A stretch of DNA of 8,143 nucleotides. It comes from Acidimicrobiia bacterium (GTDB lineage Bacteria; Actinomycetota; Acidimicrobiia; Acidimicrobiales; AC-14). Shown piece after piece: positions 5,277 to 8,143 of the stretch. The notes below the pieces were generated by a model. It was not told where the DNA came from and did not search any database. It saw only the letters and a program-made list of their open reading frames with translations. The position numbers and the translations under genes were made by a program. Each line of letters starts with the position of its first letter. Within the stretch, counting starts at the first letter, position 1. The stretch spans positions 1-8,143 of the forward strand of contig JAFASB010000306.1 in the NCBI GenBank assembly GCA_019244985.1. Reading direction: 5' to 3'.

Positions 5277-6472
5277 CCCTTCTCGGTTCCGACGATCGAG
5301 ACAAACGAGACCATCTCGCCGGGATAGCCGCCCAGGTTGTGCGTCAGCGCCAGCTTGCGCTCGTTGCCGAGCGCCCGCTCGGGAGGCGCCTCGCCCCGCA
5401 GCTGCAGCCACGCTTCGAACATCATGCGGAGGCCGCTGGCGCCGATCGGGTGACCGAAGCTCTTGAGGCCGCCGTCGGGGTTGACCGGCAGCTCACCGCC
5501 GAGGTCGAACGTCCCCGCCAGCACTTCCTTCCACGCCGTGCCCCGCTCGGCGAACCCGAGATCCTCCATCAGGACCATCTCGGTGGGCGTGAAGCAGTCG
5601 TGCACCTCGGCCATCGCCAGCTCGTGGCGGGGATCGGTGACACCCGCCTGCCGGTAGGCGTCCTCGGCCGTCGCCGCCACCTCGGGGAACGTCGTGTAGT
5701 CGTACTCGGGGTCGCTGAGCCCGGCGCCGGTGCCGGCCACCAACGACAGCGCCTTCACGTACAGCGGCTTGTCGGTGTATTTGTGGGCGTCCTCGGCCCG
5801 CACGACGACCGCAGCAGCAGCACCGTCGGCGACACCCGCGCAGTCGAACACGCCGAGGCTGCCGGCCATCTTGGGCGCGCCACAGATGGTCTCGGTGCTG
5901 ACTTCCTTGCGGAATTGCGCGCGCGGGTTGCGGGCGCCGTTGTAGTGGTTCTTGGCCGCGATGTGGGCGAGCACGTCGCGCAGCTCGCTCTCGGCGACGC
6001 CGTACTTCTTCGAGTACGCGGGGACGATCATGCTGTACATGGCGGCCGCCGTCAGCGTGCGGTCGGTGCCGTCGGTCGGCACCTTGCCGGCGCCGACTGC
6101 GCCCTGATAGCCGCTGTCCTTGACCTTCTCCACGCCGACGGCCATGGCGATGTCGTACGCACCCGACGACACCGCGTAGGCGGCGCCCCGCAGGGCCTCC
6201 GAGCCGGTGGCGCAGTAGTTCTCGACGTGGGTGACCGGCTTGCCCTCGACCTGCAGCGGGCGGGCCAGCGTGATGCCGCTGTTGCCCGACATGGCGGTAC
6301 CCAGCCAGTAGGCGTCGATCGTGTTCTTGTCGACGCCGTTGCCGATCGAGGTGAACGCCTCGTTGGAGGCGTCGACCATGAGGTCGTCGGCGCCCTTGTC
6401 GAAGCGCTCGCCGAACTTGGTGCACCCCATGCCGACGATGGCGACCTGGTCCTTGATCCCCTTGCTAGCCAT
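5273..6472 (-). CDS. Thiolase, SCP-x / archaeal acetoacetyl-CoA thiolase type
   Basis: A 399-residue cytoplasmic thiolase predicted to cleave a 3-ketoacyl-CoA with CoA (or condense two acyl-CoAs). Catalytic elements in order are HVENYCATGSEALRG with nucleophile Cys87, AEVHDCFTPTEM with His291, and LKSFGHPIGASGLRM with His341. Near the C-terminus the classical second-cysteine motif (Cys-x-Gly-Gly) is replaced by LTHNLGGYPG around 376-385, as in SCP-x-like and archaeal thiolases. The presence of Cys87 and His341 argues for real thiolysis and against the Ltp2-type retro-aldolase, which has lost these residues. The ATG overlaps the end of the HMG-CoA-synthase-like gene by 8 bp and has GAGGAG five bases upstream, so the two are co-translated. 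Thiolases of this type need or bind a DUF35 protein, and the neighbour carries that domain. Its stop shares CTAG with the EAL gene. Confidence 0.92.
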   Translation of the reverse strand: MASKGIKDQVAIVGMGCTKFGERFDKGADDLMVDASNEAFTSIGNGVDKNTIDAYWLGTAMSGNSGITLARPLQVEGKPVTHVENYCATGSEALRGAAYAVSSGAYDIAMAVGVEKVKDSGYQGAVGAGKVPTDGTDRTLTAAAMYSMIVPAYSKKYGVAESELRDVLAHIAAKNHYNGARNPRAQFRKEVSTETICGAPKMAGSLGVFDCAGVADGAAAAVVVRAEDAHKYTDKPLYVKALSLVAGTGAGLSDPEYDYTTFPEVAATAEDAYRQAGVTDPRHELAMAEVHDCFTPTEMVLMEDLGFAERGTAWKEVLAGTFDLGGELPVNPDGGLKSFGHPIGASGLRMMFEAWLQLRGEAPPERALGNERKLALTHNLGGYPGEMVSFVSIVGTEKG

Positions 6473-7856
6473 TGCTGCTCCTCAGTACGGGTCGGGCCTT
6501 CCAGAAATAGTTGTGGATGCCGTCGGCGGTGAACAGCCGCCGGAACGTCATCTCCACGCGATCGCCCATGGAGAGCTCCTCGACGGTGGCGTCGGTGAGC
6601 TCGATCGGCAGGCGCCCACCACCGTCGAAGTCGACGACGGCGAACACGATCGGCGGGCTCGGTGAGTACGCGATGCGGTCGACGGTGAAGGTGGCAATCG
6701 TTCCCTCTACGTCGGCCATCGGTACGTCACCGGTCGAGTTCGGCAGCGGCGGCAGCTGCGGTTCCCCGGTCTCGGGGCTGCGCCCGCCGACGAACCCGAA
6801 CTTCCAGTCCTCGTGTCGACCCGCCGACGAAGCCGAGACCCTGGCGGGCTCGGGACGCCGAGGCGGTTCGACGGTGAGCGTTCCCCTCCAGGAGAGGAAC
6901 TTGCCGTAGGGAACCTCCTTGCCGGCGGCGACCTGATCGTCGACGGTGCGGGCCGACTGCCACGACGTGATGGCGTCGGTGGTGCGGAACAGCAGGACGT
7001 CGGCGCCGTCGGCGAGCACGACCAGGGCTATGACCTTGCCGGCCTCGCTCGTCTCGAGTGCTCTCGTCAGGAGCACCAGCGGCTGCGCAGCGCCGGGATT
7101 GCCGATCGTCGACGAGAGGTCGTCGGCCTGGGCCTCCTTGCCGACACCGAGACGGGCCTTGAGCGAGCGCACGGCCCGGGCGTGCAGGCCGCTGACGATC
7201 AGGGTGTCGACGTCGTCCGCCTCGATGCCCGCCGCCTTCAGCGCTTCGCGCCATGCCTGGTCGCCGAGGGGCAGGTACTTGGTCTCGCCGAACCGCTCCT
7301 CCCACTGCTTGGACCGGGCGTCGCCCGGCGTGCGCCACCGTTCGACGAATTCCTCGGTCGCGCTCCGCGCGCCGATCAGCTCGGCGATCACGTTGTCGCC
7401 GTCGCCCACGATCGCCGCCGCCGCCGCGTCGCCGCCGCTGGCCTCGTCCCCGCTACCCGGCAGACCCGTGCGGAGGTCGGACGTCACGACGAGCGTGGTG
7501 CCCGAGGACTTGACCGCGGTCAGCAGGGCGCCGACAGCCGAGCGGACCGCTCCGACCATGTCGAAAGCGGGGACGTCGTGGTCGAGGCGCAGGGCGGCGT
7601 GCACCGCGGTGGCGTTGGTCTTGTCCAGATAGGACGGCGCCACCGTCGAGAACCACAGGGCGTCGGGCCGAACCCCAGTTGGCGCCGACCGCAGCGCGAT
7701 TCGCGCCGCCTCGACGCCCATGGTCGTGGTGTCCTCGTCGTAGGACGCCACGCTGCGGGTTCCGCGCCCGCCTCCGCTCCCGACGAAGCCGGTGATTGCG
7801 CTGCGGTCGAGCCGGGCCCGGGGGATGTAGCCGGCAGCGCTGACAATGCCTCTCAT
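6465..7856 (-). CDS. HMG-CoA-synthase-like protein fused to a DUF35 OB-fold domain; no cysteines
   Basis: A 463-residue two-domain protein. Residues ~1-330 have the thiolase fold of HMG-CoA synthase/KAS III: start MRGIVSAAGYIPRARLD, conserved SYDEDTTTMGVEAAR (38-52), the nucleophile segment FDMVGAVRSAVGALL (98-112), LIVSGLHARAV (219-229) with His225, and TIGNPGAAQP (250-259) with Asn253. The nucleophilic Cys position reads Val104 or an adjacent Ala, so acyl-enzyme formation is not expected although His and Asn remain. Residues ~350-457 form a DUF35 domain: a degenerate zinc ribbon around 352-378 with no Cys, then the OB fold DVEGTIATFTVDRIAYSPSP onward, ending in IHNYFWKARPV. I find no cysteine anywhere in the 463 residues. 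A likely role is scaffold or acyl-CoA binding partner of the downstream thiolase, with which it overlaps by 8 bp; that is inference. The ATG at 7856 is chosen because family similarity begins there; see the six-codon ORF just upstream. Confidence 0.85.
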   Translation of the reverse strand: MRGIVSAAGYIPRARLDRSAITGFVGSGGGRGTRSVASYDEDTTTMGVEAARIALRSAPTGVRPDALWFSTVAPSYLDKTNATAVHAALRLDHDVPAFDMVGAVRSAVGALLTAVKSSGTTLVVTSDLRTGLPGSGDEASGGDAAAAAIVGDGDNVIAELIGARSATEEFVERWRTPGDARSKQWEERFGETKYLPLGDQAWREALKAAGIEADDVDTLIVSGLHARAVRSLKARLGVGKEAQADDLSSTIGNPGAAQPLVLLTRALETSEAGKVIALVVLADGADVLLFRTTDAITSWQSARTVDDQVAAGKEVPYGKFLSWRGTLTVEPPRRPEPARVSASSAGRHEDWKFGFVGGRSPETGEPQLPPLPNSTGDVPMADVEGTIATFTVDRIAYSPSPPIVFAVVDFDGGGRLPIELTDATVEELSMGDRVEMTFRRLFTADGIHNYFWKARPVLRSSNG

Positions 7857-7873
7857 ATGACAGGGCCTCTCAT
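7840..7873 (-). repeat. 17-bp imperfect tandem duplication at the gene start
   Basis: On the minus strand ATGAGAGGCCCTGTCAT (7873-7857) is followed directly by ATGAGAGGCATTGTCAG (7856-7840): 14 of 17 identical, both beginning with ATGAGAGGC. The second copy is the true start of the HMG-CoA-synthase-like gene (MRGIVS). The first lies next to the strong ribosome binding site. Since 17 is not a multiple of three, the copies are in different frames. Confidence 0.85.
7853..7873 (-). CDS. Six-codon ORF (MRGPVI) bridging the TetR and HMG-CoA-synthase-like genes
   Basis: This ATG is at the best spacing for the only strong Shine-Dalgarno sequence in the junction. It encodes Met-Arg-Gly-Pro-Val-Ile and then TGA. 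Its ATG overlaps the TetR stop as ATGA (7873-7870), and its own TGA overlaps the next ATG as ATGA (7856-7853). It may act as a translational relay that delivers ribosomes to the main start by termination-reinitiation, or it may be a harmless by-product of the tandem duplication. Whether the peptide is made cannot be judged from sequence. Confidence 0.45.
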   Translation of the reverse strand: MRGPVI

Positions 7874-8143
7874 GGTTTCCTTCCTGTGACCGTGTGATGG
7901 AGAATGCGAGCCGTCGTCTCGACCAGGTCGACACGGGTCACGCCCCGCGGTTCGAGGTCGAAGTGGTAAGACGCCATGCGCTCGAGCATGGAGACCATGG
8001 CGGCCGCTGCCGAGTAAGGCGTGATGTCGGGCGACACCCGCCCGGCGCGCTGGTTGTCAGCGACGCAGCGGGCGATGCGATCGGTGACCTGACCGAGCGT
8101 GCGGTTGCGGACGTCGCGGAAGCGGTCGTCGCCCTCGTCTGCG
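7870..8143 (-). CDS. TetR-family transcriptional regulator (C-terminal part; 5' end beyond window)
   Basis: The visible 90 residues are the ligand-binding C-terminal half of a TetR-like regulator: a helix with FRDVRNRTLGQVTDRIARCV, then the acid-sensing-type loop GRVSPDITPYSAAAAMVSMLERMASYHF, then a final helix DLVETTARILHH before GRKP and the stop. The TPYSAAAAMVSMLERMASYHF pattern is common in actinobacterial TetR proteins next to acyl-CoA catabolism genes, whose ligands are often acyl-CoAs. The DNA-binding helix-turn-helix is not in the window, so the family call rests on this domain alone. Its stop overlaps the next ATG by 4 bp (ATGA), so it is co-transcribed with the HMG-CoA-synthase-like and thiolase genes. 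It may regulate its own operon and the palindrome at 4141-4161; neither is shown. Confidence 0.75.
   Translation of the reverse strand, partial: ADEGDDRFRDVRNRTLGQVTDRIARCVADNQRAGRVSPDITPYSAAAAMVSMLERMASYHFDLEPRGVTRVDLVETTARILHHTVTGRKP
7878..7885 (-). promoter_or_regulatory. Strong ribosome binding site aimed at the six-codon ORF
   Basis: AGGAAGGA on the minus strand lies inside the last codons of the TetR gene. It is four bases before the ATG at 7873 but 21 bases before the ATG at 7856, too far for normal direct initiation there. The main ATG has only a weaker GAGAGG nine bases upstream (7871-7866), supplied by the first copy of the duplication. Confidence 0.7.

Noticed and set aside
5230..5320. 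Possible bidirectional terminator at the convergent junction
   Set aside because: No GC-rich stem followed by a T-run could be built on either strand.
5273..6472. Calling the thiolase an Ltp2-type retro-aldolase because of the igr-like context
   Set aside because: Cys87, His291 and His341 of true thiolases are all present, whereas Ltp2 has lost its thiolase catalytic residues.
5339..6532. Long plus-strand open frame opposite the thiolase gene (397 codons)
   Set aside because: It mirrors the high-GC third-position bias of the thiolase gene, shows no recognisable domain, and the thiolase has all catalytic motifs.
6813..7889. Long plus-strand open frame opposite the HMG-CoA-synthase-like gene (358 codons)
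   Set aside because: Low-complexity Arg/Gly/Asp-rich shadow without motifs; the opposite strand carries a conserved two-domain protein.
7857..7934. N-terminal extension of the HMG-CoA-synthase-like protein (26 codons)
   Set aside because: It lies over the end of the TetR gene in another frame, has no family similarity, and contains the only Cys of the frame; similarity starts at MRGIVSAAGY.
1..8143. tRNA, rRNA, CRISPR array, insertion sequence, phage or defence genes
   Set aside because: No repeat arrays, transposase or integrase motifs, or tRNA-like cloverleaf seen on either strand; gene content is uniformly metabolic and regulatory.

Overview
The window looks like chromosome from a high-GC Gram-positive bacterium, most likely an actinomycete-type lineage (Actinomycetota, perhaps Acidimicrobiia). 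The GC content is high, GTG starts are common, genes are packed with 1-8 bp overlaps, and the gene families (paired acyl-CoA dehydrogenases, split MaoC hotdog proteins, an HMG-CoA-synthase-like/DUF35 fusion, TetR) are typical of actinobacterial acyl-CoA catabolism. The taxonomic call is inference from style and families, not from a marker gene.

There are three transcription units. (1) A minus-strand catabolic operon runs from 4104 to beyond the left edge: acyl-CoA dehydrogenase, alpha-methylacyl-CoA racemase/family III CoA-transferase, MaoC N-type hotdog protein, catalytic MaoC hydratase, and a second acyl-CoA dehydrogenase cut by the edge. The first four are joined by overlaps of 1, 4 and 4 bp and the last follows after 7 bp. 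(2) A plus-strand gene (4263-5276) encodes an intact EAL-type c-di-GMP phosphodiesterase with an unusual C-terminal helical hairpin resembling a histidine-kinase DHp domain. (3) A second minus-strand operon enters from the right edge: a TetR regulator (C-terminal part only), a six-codon ORF, an HMG-CoA-synthase-like protein fused to a DUF35 OB-fold domain, and an SCP-x/archaeal-type thiolase. The only real intergenic region (4105-4262) lies between units 1 and 2 and holds a near-perfect 21-bp palindrome, a second spaced inverted repeat and a plausible promoter for the EAL gene.

Together the two minus-strand operons supply the steps of beta-oxidation of a branched or bulky acyl-CoA: stereochemical inversion at the 2-methyl carbon (racemase), dehydrogenation (two complementary dehydrogenases), hydration (a catalytic and a non-catalytic hotdog subunit) and thiolysis (thiolase with a DUF35 partner). 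The layout recalls the mycobacterial igr cholesterol side-chain operon (fadE28-fadE29-chsH2-chsH1-ltp2), but the DUF35 domain sits on an HMG-CoA-synthase-like protein rather than on a MaoC protein, and the thiolase keeps its nucleophilic cysteine. No hydroxylase or 3-hydroxyacyl-CoA dehydrogenase is present here, so the substrate is not settled.

The most unusual items are: an HMG-CoA-synthase/DUF35 fusion with no cysteine at all, so neither the catalytic cysteine nor a zinc ribbon; a 17-bp imperfect tandem duplication at its start that creates a six-codon ORF linked to both neighbours by ATGA overlaps; the EAL-DHp-like fusion; and the palindromic candidate operator.
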